DNA from: SVTX01 sp964567085
GTDB lineage: Bacteria; Bacillota; Clostridia; Oscillospirales; CAG-272
Assembly: GCA_964567085.1 (NCBI GenBank)
Contig: CAZMKU010000096.1
Location: 1 to 5,726, forward strand
Length of the DNA stretch: 5,726 nt
Direction: 5' to 3'
Shown here piece by piece: positions 1 to 5,726 of this stretch. Below the pieces are notes generated by a model, which saw only the letters and a program-made list of their open reading frames with translations, did no database searches and had not been told where the DNA came from. The position numbers were made by a program, and so were the translations under genes. Within the stretch, counting starts at the first letter, position 1, and each line of letters begins with the position of its first letter.

Positions 1-1
1 T

Positions 2-63
2 GCACTTTTGTCAAAATGTAAATTCTCCGCTAAGAACATCACCCATTTCACAAGTGCTTTTTT
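2..63 (+). terminator. Irregular hairpin followed by six T, possible terminator at the left edge
   Basis: GCACTT (2-7) pairs with AAGTGC (52-57), which is followed directly by TTTTTT (58-63) on the plus strand. Pairing can resume inside as AAATG (14-18) with CATTT (44-48 region), and TTCT/AGAA (23-26 with 33-36) can close an apical loop. The T run points to a plus-strand transcript arriving from a convergent gene left of the window. On the minus strand the same hairpin begins 10 nt after the gdhA stop and could also end gdhA, but any T tract for that direction lies off window. The stem is interrupted and only six outer pairs are firm, so the call is moderate. Confidence 0.45.
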
Positions 64-66
64 CTA

Positions 67-1410
67 TCAGATAACTCCCTGAGCCATCATAGCCTCGGCA
101 ACCTTCTTAAAGCCCGCGATATTCGCGCCCTTAACGAGATTGTAGCCAAAGCCGTACTCCTCGGCAGTAGCCGCCGCGTTGTCGTGGATGTTCTTCATAA
201 TACCTTTAAGCTTTTCGTCGACCTCTTCTCTGCTCCAGGCAAGTCGCTGGCTGTTCTGCGACATTTCAAGCGCGGAAACCGCAACGCCGCCCGCGTTCGC
301 CGCCTTACCGGGCGCAACGTTCACGCCGTTTTCGAGAAGATATTTAACAGCCTCATTGGACGTAGGCATATTGGATGCCTCAATGTAATACTTAACGCCG
401 TTCTCTACGATCTTCTTCGCAAGATCAAGATCGACCTCGTTCTGTGTAGCGCAAGGCATAAGGATATCGGCCTTAACGCCCCAAGGCTTCTCACCTGCAA
501 AGAAAGGAAGATCGAATTTATTTGCGAAATCCTCAATGCCGAGATCACGGGACTGACGGATCGTGAGCATATACTGAAGCATTTCGTCATTGATACCGTT
601 TTCTATGTAAACGTAACCCTTTGAGCCGGAGATAGTTACAACCTTTGCACCAAGCTCCGTAAACTTCTTCGCCGCGCCCCAGGCAACGTTACCGTAGCCC
701 GAAATTACCGCTGTCTTGCCCTCAAAGGTATCTCCAAAGCGCTCAAGCATGCTCTTTGCAAAATAAACCGCGCCAAAGCCCGTAGCCTCGGGACGAATAA
801 GGCTTCCGCCAAAGGAAAGCCCCTTACCCGTAAGCACGCCGTTTTCAAACGCGCCGCGAATTCTCTTGTACTGACCGTAAAGGAATCCCACCTCGCGCGC
901 GCCTACGCCGATGTCTCCCGCGGGAACGTCAACGTCGGGGCCGATATGACGGTAAAGCTCTGTCATAAAGGACTGGCAGAAGCGCATAATCTCGTTATCG
1001 CTCTTGCCCTTAGGATTAAAGTCGGAGCCGCCCTTGCCGCCGCCGATGGGAAGACCCGTAAGGCTATTCTTGAGCGTCTGCTCAAAGCCGAGGAACTTCA
1101 AGATCGAAAGATTTACCGTAGGGTGGAAGCGAAGACCGCCCTTGTAAGGACCGATCGCGCTATTGTACTGCACGCGATAACCCTTGTTTACGTGCACAGC
1201 TCCGTTATCGTCAACCCACGGAACTCTGAACAAAATAATTCTTTCGGGCTCAACGAACCGCTCAAGCAAGCCCGCCTTTTCATATTCGGGATGCTTGTCA
1301 AAAACGACCTCGAGGGATTCGAGGATCTCCTCTGCCGCCTGATGAAATTCAACCTCGTGAGGATTTCTCGCAATAAGATCTGACAAGACGCTCTTTACAT
1401 AAGTGGACAT
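67..1410 (-). CDS. gdhA: Glutamate dehydrogenase, hexameric family I, probably NADP(H)-dependent
   Basis: Converts 2-oxoglutarate, ammonia and NAD(P)H to glutamate in the cytoplasm, as a homohexamer in this family. The 447-residue product equals the usual bacterial length and is intact. Seen in order: N-terminal substrate domain (about 1-200) with YKGGLRFHP (K90), LKNS (K114), the catalytic-lysine motif PIGGGKGGSDF (K126) and DVPAGDIGVG (D166); Rossmann domain (about 201-370) with GYGNVAWG at 238-245; return to the substrate domain with the active-site serine in GGVAVSALEMSQNS (S379). By homology with the Clostridium symbiosum enzyme these bind glutamate and carry out catalysis. S263-K264 in SGSKG points to NADP(H), hence a biosynthetic EC 1.4.1.4 role; this is inference. 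The start is ATG 1410, because AAGGAG lies 8 nt upstream; an in-frame GTG at 1419 overlaps that ribosome site and is rejected. It has its own promoter and is separated from the permease by a terminator. Family assignment is near certain; the coenzyme is less so. Confidence 0.97.
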   Translation of the reverse strand: MSTYVKSVLSDLIARNPHEVEFHQAAEEILESLEVVFDKHPEYEKAGLLERFVEPERIILFRVPWVDDNGAVHVNKGYRVQYNSAIGPYKGGLRFHPTVNLSILKFLGFEQTLKNSLTGLPIGGGKGGSDFNPKGKSDNEIMRFCQSFMTELYRHIGPDVDVPAGDIGVGAREVGFLYGQYKRIRGAFENGVLTGKGLSFGGSLIRPEATGFGAVYFAKSMLERFGDTFEGKTAVISGYGNVAWGAAKKFTELGAKVVTISGSKGYVYIENGINDEMLQYMLTIRQSRDLGIEDFANKFDLPFFAGEKPWGVKADILMPCATQNEVDLDLAKKIVENGVKYYIEASNMPTSNEAVKYLLENGVNVAPGKAANAGGVAVSALEMSQNSQRLAWSREEVDEKLKGIMKNIHDNAAATAEEYGFGYNLVKGANIAGFKKVAEAMMAQGVI

Positions 1411-1418
1411 ATATATCA

Positions 1419-1424
1419 CTCCTT
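1419..1424 (-). promoter_or_regulatory. Ribosome binding site of gdhA
   Basis: Minus-strand AAGGAG, within AAGGAGTGAT, matches the anti-Shine-Dalgarno end of 16S rRNA closely. It sits 8 nt before ATG 1410. It decides the start: the upstream in-frame GTG at 1419-1417 begins inside this site and would have no ribosome site of its own. Confidence 0.9.
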
Positions 1425-1473
1425 AAATTCAACTTATTACACAGTATATGACGTGCAAAAAAACTATGGATAT

Positions 1474-1502
1474 ATTGTATCACAAAAGAATTCCCTTTGC
1501 AA
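1474..1502 (-). promoter_or_regulatory. Sigma-A-type promoter of gdhA with extended -10
   Basis: On the minus strand a -35 box TTGCAA (1502-1497, 4 of 6 consensus bases) is followed by a 17-bp spacer and a -10 box TACAAT (1479-1474, 5 of 6). The spacer ends in TGA, giving the TGn of an extended -10. The expected transcription start is an A near 1467, leaving a leader of about 57 nt to ATG 1410. The leader shows only very weak hairpin potential and no riboswitch that I recognise. The promoter lies downstream of the permease terminator, so gdhA should be transcribed independently of purL. Confidence 0.75.
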
Positions 1503-1511
1503 GATTTTTTC

Positions 1512-1535
1512 TACAAAATTTCATATTTTTTTGTA
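1512..1535. promoter_or_regulatory. Perfect 7-bp dyad abutting the gdhA -35 box, possible operator
   Basis: TACAAAA (1512-1518) and TTTTGTA (1529-1535) form a perfect inverted repeat around a 10-nt AT-rich spacer, with arm centres 17 bp apart. The dyad ends about 10 bp upstream of the -35 box (1497-1502). The spacing would suit a dimeric regulator, or the AT-rich DNA could simply act as an UP element. It matches no operator consensus that I recognise. In AT-rich DNA such a dyad can arise by chance, so confidence is low. Confidence 0.3.
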
Positions 1536-1602
1536 AATTTGTGAAAAAACAGGATTTTGAGAAGCAAAATGCCATATTTTTTTATTTTCCGTCAAAAAAC
1601 AG
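1514..1602. repeat. Pair of imperfect direct repeats upstream of gdhA
   Basis: Copy 1 spans 1514-1552 and copy 2 spans 1565-1602. Both begin with a 19-nt block on the plus strand, CAAAATNNCATATTTTTTT, where only the NN differ (TT versus GC). Both end with GTNAAAAAACAG (1541-1552 and 1591-1602), where only N differs. The middle is AT-rich and diverged, with one base of length difference. The start-to-start distance is 51 bp, about five helical turns. The region is low in complexity, but the shared non-A/T positions argue for a true duplication. Confidence 0.5.
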
Positions 1603-1608
1603 TCCCTC

Positions 1609-1649
1609 AAAAAATCCGCCAACACGCACACGATTTGCGTATTGGCGGA
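1609..1649 (-). terminator. Intrinsic terminator of the purL-permease operon
   Basis: Read on the minus strand, an 8-bp perfect outer stem (TCCGCCAA pairing with TTGGCGGA; 1649-1642 with 1622-1615) continues past one mismatch into a 5-bp inner stem around a 7-nt loop, and is followed at once by six T (1614-1609). It begins 20 nt after the permease stop codon. The plus-strand direction has no comparable T tract, so the terminator works leftwards. It insulates gdhA from purine-operon transcription. Confidence 0.93.
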
Positions 1650-1669
1650 GCGCCTTTATTGATGCTTTA

Positions 1670-3148
1670 TCAAAACAGCGTCGCGGGGACGAAGAAGTAT
1701 ATACAGAACAAGAGCGATACCACGATGGACACGACGGATACATTCCATACGGGCTTATTCTTCTTTGTAACAGCGTACTTTACAAGCTCGATCAAATACG
1801 CCGCGATGGACATTACGGTATAAGAGACCATACCGACGCCGATACCCTTTGTAATTGAGTACGCGAGTATCATAACCACGATAGTAAGGAACGCGCTCGT
1901 TGCCTTGATCGCGTTACCGAAGTCAATGCTCTTTATATTGTTCTTCATCATAAGAACGCCAACGTAGATAAGAGCCGCCGCGGTTGCCGCCGAGGGAATA
2001 ACCGCAAACAGAGGCATAGCGAAGATAGCCGCGAAGAAAAGCGAGGCAGTCGTAAACGCGGTAAGACCCGTTCTTCCTCCCGCAGACACGCCCGTGCCCG
2101 ATTCAACGAACGTCGTGACCGTGGACGTACCTATCATAGCACCCGCGCCTGTCGCAAACGCGTCGGAAAGCATTATCTTGCCGTAATTGTAGGGCTTATC
2201 ATTTTCATCGGAAAGAATTCTGTTACCGCCGCAGCAGCCAACGATAGTTCCCATGGTGTCGAACATATCTATCATACACATAGTCATTACTATCATAATC
2301 ACGGAGAACACGGACACACCCTCGGGGATAAGTCCCTCGCCCTTGAACACGCTTGTAAAGGCGAAGAATACCGTGTTTTCGCCCGTAAAGAAGTTGCCGA
2401 TATTTTCCCAGAACTTCCATGAAACGCCGTCGCTCTTTCCCGCGAGAATCGAAAGGTCGGTAATACCAAGCGGAATACCTATCACGGTCGCGCCGAGAAT
2501 ACCGAGGATAACGGAGCCCTTAACGTTCATCTTATCAAGAATAGCGATAAGGAAAAGTCCGATAAGAGCCAGAATAGCGGTTTTTGATGCCTCCCAGCTC
2601 GTGAAATCAACGAGCGCTACCTGTGTAAACTGATTTCCCACGATAATTCCCGCATTCTGGAAGCCTATGTACGCGATAAAAAGACCGATACCGACCGATA
2701 TCGCGCTTCTTACCGCAACGGGCATACCGTCAAACACGAGCTCGCGGAAGCTCTTGCCCTTGATCTTTATGACCGACAAAACGAGGAATACCACGCCCGA
2801 TATAAGAACGAGGAAAAACGCCTGACCCGGAGTAAAGCTTGCGGCATACCCCGCATAGCCTCCAATAAGGCTGCCGACCATGGAGTTAAGACCCATACCC
2901 GACGCCTGCGCCAAGGGCATTTTGGCGAGAAATGCCATAAGGAGAGTACCGATAACCGCGCCGAGCGCCGTCGCGATAAACGCGCTCGACCAATAAGGAC
3001 TGCTGACACCGCCAAAGATCTCGTTCGGTGTAACCGTCAGAATATACGCCATTGAAAGAAACGTAACTATACCCGCGATAATTTCTGTCTTAACGCTCGT
3101 TTGTTTCGCTACGGGATCAAATCCCATAAGCTTTGCAAATTTGTTCAT
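1670..3148 (-). CDS. NCS2-family purine/nucleobase permease (PbuG/PbuO/AdeP-like, AzgA-type branch)
   Basis: Inner-membrane importer of nucleobases, by family a cation (proton) symporter for adenine, guanine or hypoxanthine. The 492-residue product has 12-14 hydrophobic segments, for example about 20-40, 54-76, 108-128, 145-171, 188-229, 279-304, 380-401, 415-460 and 468-490. Family signatures seen: TEIIAGIVTFLSMAYIL near the N-terminus, GMGLN (84-88), VGIGLFIAYIGFQNAGI (152-168), DMFDTMGT (294-301), GTSTVTTFVESGTG (340-353) followed by GGRTGLTA, and IPSAATAAALIYVG. D297 and E349 occupy the carboxylate positions expected to contact substrate; this is inference. There is no signal peptide; the N-terminal MNKFAKLMGFDP is typical. 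It starts 18 nt after purL with a good AGGAG site, so it belongs to the purine operon, which supports a purine substrate. The sequence alone does not tell adenine from guanine/hypoxanthine. It is somewhat longer than PbuG (about 440), owing to a longer stretch near 231-278 and a last hydrophobic segment. Confidence 0.95.
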   Translation of the reverse strand: MNKFAKLMGFDPVAKQTSVKTEIIAGIVTFLSMAYILTVTPNEIFGGVSSPYWSSAFIATALGAVIGTLLMAFLAKMPLAQASGMGLNSMVGSLIGGYAGYAASFTPGQAFFLVLISGVVFLVLSVIKIKGKSFRELVFDGMPVAVRSAISVGIGLFIAYIGFQNAGIIVGNQFTQVALVDFTSWEASKTAILALIGLFLIAILDKMNVKGSVILGILGATVIGIPLGITDLSILAGKSDGVSWKFWENIGNFFTGENTVFFAFTSVFKGEGLIPEGVSVFSVIMIVMTMCMIDMFDTMGTIVGCCGGNRILSDENDKPYNYGKIMLSDAFATGAGAMIGTSTVTTFVESGTGVSAGGRTGLTAFTTASLFFAAIFAMPLFAVIPSAATAAALIYVGVLMMKNNIKSIDFGNAIKATSAFLTIVVMILAYSITKGIGVGMVSYTVMSIAAYLIELVKYAVTKKNKPVWNVSVVSIVVSLLFCIYFFVPATLF

Positions 3149-3154
3149 GTTTTT

Positions 3155-3159
3155 CTCCT
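3155..3159 (-). promoter_or_regulatory. Ribosome binding site of the permease gene
   Basis: Minus-strand AGGAG lies 6 nt before ATG 3148, inside the 18-nt gap after the purL stop codon (3169-3167). This fixes the permease start. The short gap leaves no room for a promoter between the two genes. Confidence 0.88.
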
Positions 3160-3166
3160 ACCTTTT

Positions 3167-5726
3167 TTATTTGTAATATTTAACTGCTGATTCGAAAAGT
3201 CCCATATCGAACTCGCCGTCGATATTCTTGTATAGGCGCTGACCTATTCTCTCGGAATGTCCCATCTTACCGATAACTCGTCCGTCGGGTGAGGTGATGC
3301 CCTCAATAGCCCAAACCGAATTGTTGGGATTAAAATGAATATCCTCGGTGGGGTTGCCTTCAAGGTCAACGTACTGGGTCATTATCTGTCCGTTCTCCGC
3401 AAGCTTCTTAACGGTCTGCTCATCGCAGAGGAATCTTCCCTCGCCGTGAGAGATCGGGACGTTGTATATCTCGCCAACCCTCGTGTTCATAAGCCACGGC
3501 GAATTGTCCGTGCAAACTCTGGTTCTGACAACTCTCGACTGGTGTCTGCCGATCGTGTTAAATGTCAGCGTAGGACAGCTCTCGTCGGTGTCGGTGATCT
3601 CGCCGTAAGGAACAAGTCCGAGCTTGATGAGCGCCTGGAATCCGTTACAGATACCTGCCATAAGGCCGTCGCGATTTTTAAGAAGCTCGTGAACCTCGTC
3701 CTTGATCTTGCCGTTACGGAAGAACGCGGTAATGAACTTACCCGAGCCGTCGGGCTCGTCGCCGCCCGAGAAGCCGCCCGGGATAAATATCATCTGGGAG
3801 CTCTTAATTGCATTAGCCACGTAATCAACCGATTCTGTTACCGCCGCGGGCGTGAGATTCCTGATTACGATAATTTCGGGATCGGCTCCCGCCTTTGCGA
3901 ACGCCTTTGCGGTGTCGTATTCACAGTTCGTACCCGGGAATACGGGAATCACGACCTTGGGCTTTGCTGTGATAATGCTCGCCGCCTTGAAGGCCTTCTC
4001 GCTCTTGTATTCAACCGCGGGAATTTCCCTGCCCTCACCCTGCTTAATGTTGCAGGGATACACGCCTTCAAGCTTTTCTTCGTACACAGAAAGAATACCG
4101 TCAAGAGCAACGGACTCGCCGCCGTATGTGATAACCGCATCGTCAATCGTCTTGCCGAGCACACGAACATTCATTTCGTCAACAAATTCAACGTCCGACT
4201 CAAGCTCAATGATAAACGAGCCGTAGCTGTAACCGAAAATATCGGAAAGTGTGAAGTCATTACTGTACTCAAAGCCAACCTTGTTACCGATGCTCATCTT
4301 GAGGATTGCTTCCGCGATACCGCCGTACGTGGGCGTGTAAATTGCGAGCGCCTTGCCCTCGCGAACGAGAGAAGCTACCTTATCGTAAATCGCAAGGAGC
4401 GACTTTGTTACGGGAAGCTTGTCGCTGTTATATTCGGGAGTCAGGAGCACGACCTTGTGGCCTGCGCCCTTGAACTCGGGGCTGGTTACGTATTTCGCGT
4501 CGGTAGTTGTAACCGCGAAGGAAACGAGCGTGGGAGGAACGTCGATGTCCTCAAAGCTTCCGCTCATAGAATCCTTGCCGCCGATAGCCGCGATACGAAG
4601 ATCACACTGAGCCTCGAACGCGCCAAGGAGCGCCGCCATGGGCTTGCCCCAACGTTCGGGATTCTTACCGGGCTTTTCCATATATTCCTGGAACGTAAGA
4701 TAAACGTCCTCGAACCGCGCGCCCGTTGCGATAAGCTTGGAAACCGACTCAATTACCGCGTAATAAGCCGAGTGGAAGGGCGATTTTTCCGCGATAAAGG
4801 GGTTGTAGCCCCAGGACATTACCGACGAGGTATCAGTAAACCTATCCTCGCAGGAGATCTTGTGCGCCATAGCCTGAATGGGAGTGAGCTGCTCCTTGCC
4901 GCCGAAGGGCATAAGAACCGTTCCCGCGCCGATAGTGGAGTCAAATCTCTCGGATAAACCACGCTTGGAGCAAATATTAAGATCGCTCGCCATAGCCTTC
5001 ATAAGCGCGGTGAACCCTGCCTTTTCATCTATTTTCTTATCAAATTCGGTCGTGCTTGAAGCCTTGATGCTTATATGCTTTTCAGCGCCGTTGGAATCGA
5101 GGAACTCGCGGGAAATGTCAACGATATATTTGCCGTTCCACTTCATTTTAAGTCTTGCTTCCTCAGTAACGCGCGCAACGACCGTCGCCTCAAGGTTTTC
5201 CTTTTCGGCAAGCGCGCAGAAGGCTTCAACGTCCTGCGGCTCAACAACGACAGCCATTCTCTCCTGGGATTCGGAGATAGCAAGCTCAGTGCCGTCAAGG
5301 CCCTCGTATTTCTTGGGAACTGCGTTAAGATCTATTTCAAGTCCGTCCGCAAGCTCACCGACCGCAACGGACACACCGCCCGCGCCGAAGTCGTTACATC
5401 TCTTGATAAGTCTTGATGCCTCGGGGTTTCTGAAAAGGCGTTGAAGCTTTCTTTCCTCGGGAGCATTTCCCTTCTGAACCTCCGCGCCGCAGGATTCAAG
5501 GGATTCAAGCGTGTGGGATTTGGACGAACCCGTAGCGCCGCCGCAGCCGTCGCGTCCCGTTTTGCCGCCGAGAAGAATTACGATATCTCCGTCTGCGGGA
5601 CACTCGCGTCTTACGTTTGCTTCGGGAGCGGCAGCTATAACCGCGCCGATCTCCATTCTCTTTGCAACGTAACCTGGATGGTATATTTCATCGACCTGAC
5701 CCGTCGCCAAGCCGATCTGATTTCCG
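3167..5726 (-). CDS. purL: Phosphoribosylformylglycinamidine synthase, single-chain PurL, C-terminal two thirds (5' end off window)
   Basis: Makes FGAM from FGAR, glutamine and ATP in de novo purine synthesis. The reading frame is open to the right edge (GNQIG runs into LATGQVDE), so the TTG at 5710 is an internal Leu, not a start; about 852 codons are visible. Residues here count from that Leu. Seen in order: first AIRS-like ATPase half with GGKTGRDGCGGATGSS (48-63), NDFGAGGVS (106-114) and ESQERM (147-152); second AIRS-like half (about 230-545) with SPFHSAY (310-316) and GGKDSMSG (377-384); then a glutamine amidotransferase domain from about 584, with FPGTNCEYD, the nucleophile C688 in GICNGFQ, SHGEGRF, and the His-Glu pair H818/E820 in MGHSER. 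The triad is complete. Fusion of synthetase and glutaminase in one chain is as in clostridial/Bacteroides PurL (about 1,250 residues), unlike the PurS-PurL-PurQ complex of Bacillus. The N-terminal and linker domains are off window. No frameshift is seen. Glutamine channelling to the ATPase site is known for the family. Confidence 0.97.
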   Translation of the reverse strand, partial: GNQIGLATGQVDEIYHPGYVAKRMEIGAVIAAAPEANVRRECPADGDIVILLGGKTGRDGCGGATGSSKSHTLESLESCGAEVQKGNAPEERKLQRLFRNPEASRLIKRCNDFGAGGVSVAVGELADGLEIDLNAVPKKYEGLDGTELAISESQERMAVVVEPQDVEAFCALAEKENLEATVVARVTEEARLKMKWNGKYIVDISREFLDSNGAEKHISIKASSTTEFDKKIDEKAGFTALMKAMASDLNICSKRGLSERFDSTIGAGTVLMPFGGKEQLTPIQAMAHKISCEDRFTDTSSVMSWGYNPFIAEKSPFHSAYYAVIESVSKLIATGARFEDVYLTFQEYMEKPGKNPERWGKPMAALLGAFEAQCDLRIAAIGGKDSMSGSFEDIDVPPTLVSFAVTTTDAKYVTSPEFKGAGHKVVLLTPEYNSDKLPVTKSLLAIYDKVASLVREGKALAIYTPTYGGIAEAILKMSIGNKVGFEYSNDFTLSDIFGYSYGSFIIELESDVEFVDEMNVRVLGKTIDDAVITYGGESVALDGILSVYEEKLEGVYPCNIKQGEGREIPAVEYKSEKAFKAASIITAKPKVVIPVFPGTNCEYDTAKAFAKAGADPEIIVIRNLTPAAVTESVDYVANAIKSSQMIFIPGGFSGGDEPDGSGKFITAFFRNGKIKDEVHELLKNRDGLMAGICNGFQALIKLGLVPYGEITDTDESCPTLTFNTIGRHQSRVVRTRVCTDNSPWLMNTRVGEIYNVPISHGEGRFLCDEQTVKKLAENGQIMTQYVDLEGNPTEDIHFNPNNSVWAIEGITSPDGRVIGKMGHSERIGQRLYKNIDGEFDMGLFESAVKYYK

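Noticed and set aside
1411..1419. GTG at 1419 as the gdhA start, adding three residues
   Set aside because: This GTG starts within the AAGGAG ribosome site. ATG 1410 has ideal 8-nt spacing and gives exactly the usual 447-residue length with the usual N-terminus.
1503..1521. CodY-like box (AATTTT...GAAAA type) upstream of the gdhA -35 box
   Set aside because: Aligned without gaps it matches only about 10 of 15 consensus positions, and the half-sites are spaced 4 instead of 3 nt apart. In such AT-rich DNA this is no evidence.
1480..1575. 31-codon minus-strand frame between the terminator and gdhA, starting at ATG 1575
   Set aside because: It has no ribosome binding site, its product is low-complexity (rich in Phe, Lys and Asn), and it runs through the gdhA -35 box and spacer, ending just upstream of the -10 box, so it would not be on the gdhA transcript.
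1448..1858. 136-codon plus-strand frame across the intergenic gap and the permease 3' end
   Set aside because: It overlaps the well-supported terminator and the conserved C-terminus of the permease on the other strand, has no ribosome site, and looks like no known protein.
3335..4957. 540-codon open frame on the plus strand opposite purL
   Set aside because: It is antisense to strongly conserved PurL motifs and resembles no protein family. The codon usage of purL rarely places stops in this opposing frame, so the length is a by-product. The same applies to the plus-strand frames at 184-624, 946-1383 and 4878-5444.
5708..5710. TTG at 5710 as a start codon for purL
   Set aside because: The frame stays open to the window edge and the residues before it (GNQIG) continue conserved PurL sequence, so the gene begins outside the window.

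Overview
The window looks like an ordinary stretch of chromosome from a low-to-mid-GC Firmicute, most likely a member of the Clostridia. The pointers are a long single-chain PurL of the kind known from clostridia and Bacteroides, a hexameric clostridial-type glutamate dehydrogenase, strong AGGAG/AAGGAG ribosome binding sites, a sigma-A-like promoter, and AT-rich intergenic DNA between more GC-rich genes. The species cannot be named from this. All three genes are on the minus strand, so they are transcribed right to left.

Right part (1670-5726): the C-terminal 852 or so codons of purL (FGAM synthase, de novo purine synthesis) run in from beyond the right edge. After an 18-nt gap they are followed by a complete NCS2-family nucleobase permease. 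A strong intrinsic terminator lies 20 nt past the permease stop (1609-1649). Purine synthesis and purine uptake therefore appear to share the end of one transcript. The start of that operon, and any purine riboswitch or PurR-type site, lies off the window.

Middle (1411-1669): an AT-rich gap of about 250 bp. Reading leftwards it holds the terminator, two imperfect direct repeats about 50 bp apart, a 7-bp dyad next to the -35 box, an extended -10 promoter with a 17-bp spacer, a leader of about 57 nt and a strong ribosome binding site.

Left part (67-1410): a complete gdhA of 447 codons, apparently a separate single-gene unit, for reductive assimilation of ammonia into glutamate. Residues at the coenzyme-discriminating positions suggest NADP(H) rather than NAD(H). 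The first 63 bases hold an irregular hairpin followed by six T on the plus strand. It may be the terminator of a convergent gene to the left, perhaps serving gdhA too.

The genes are linked by nitrogen metabolism: glutamate made by GdhA feeds glutamine, the amide donor used by PurL. I see no mobile element, CRISPR array, tRNA/rRNA gene, phage gene, defence gene or clear new system. The points worth a second look are the GDH coenzyme residues and the repeat/dyad structure upstream of gdhA.
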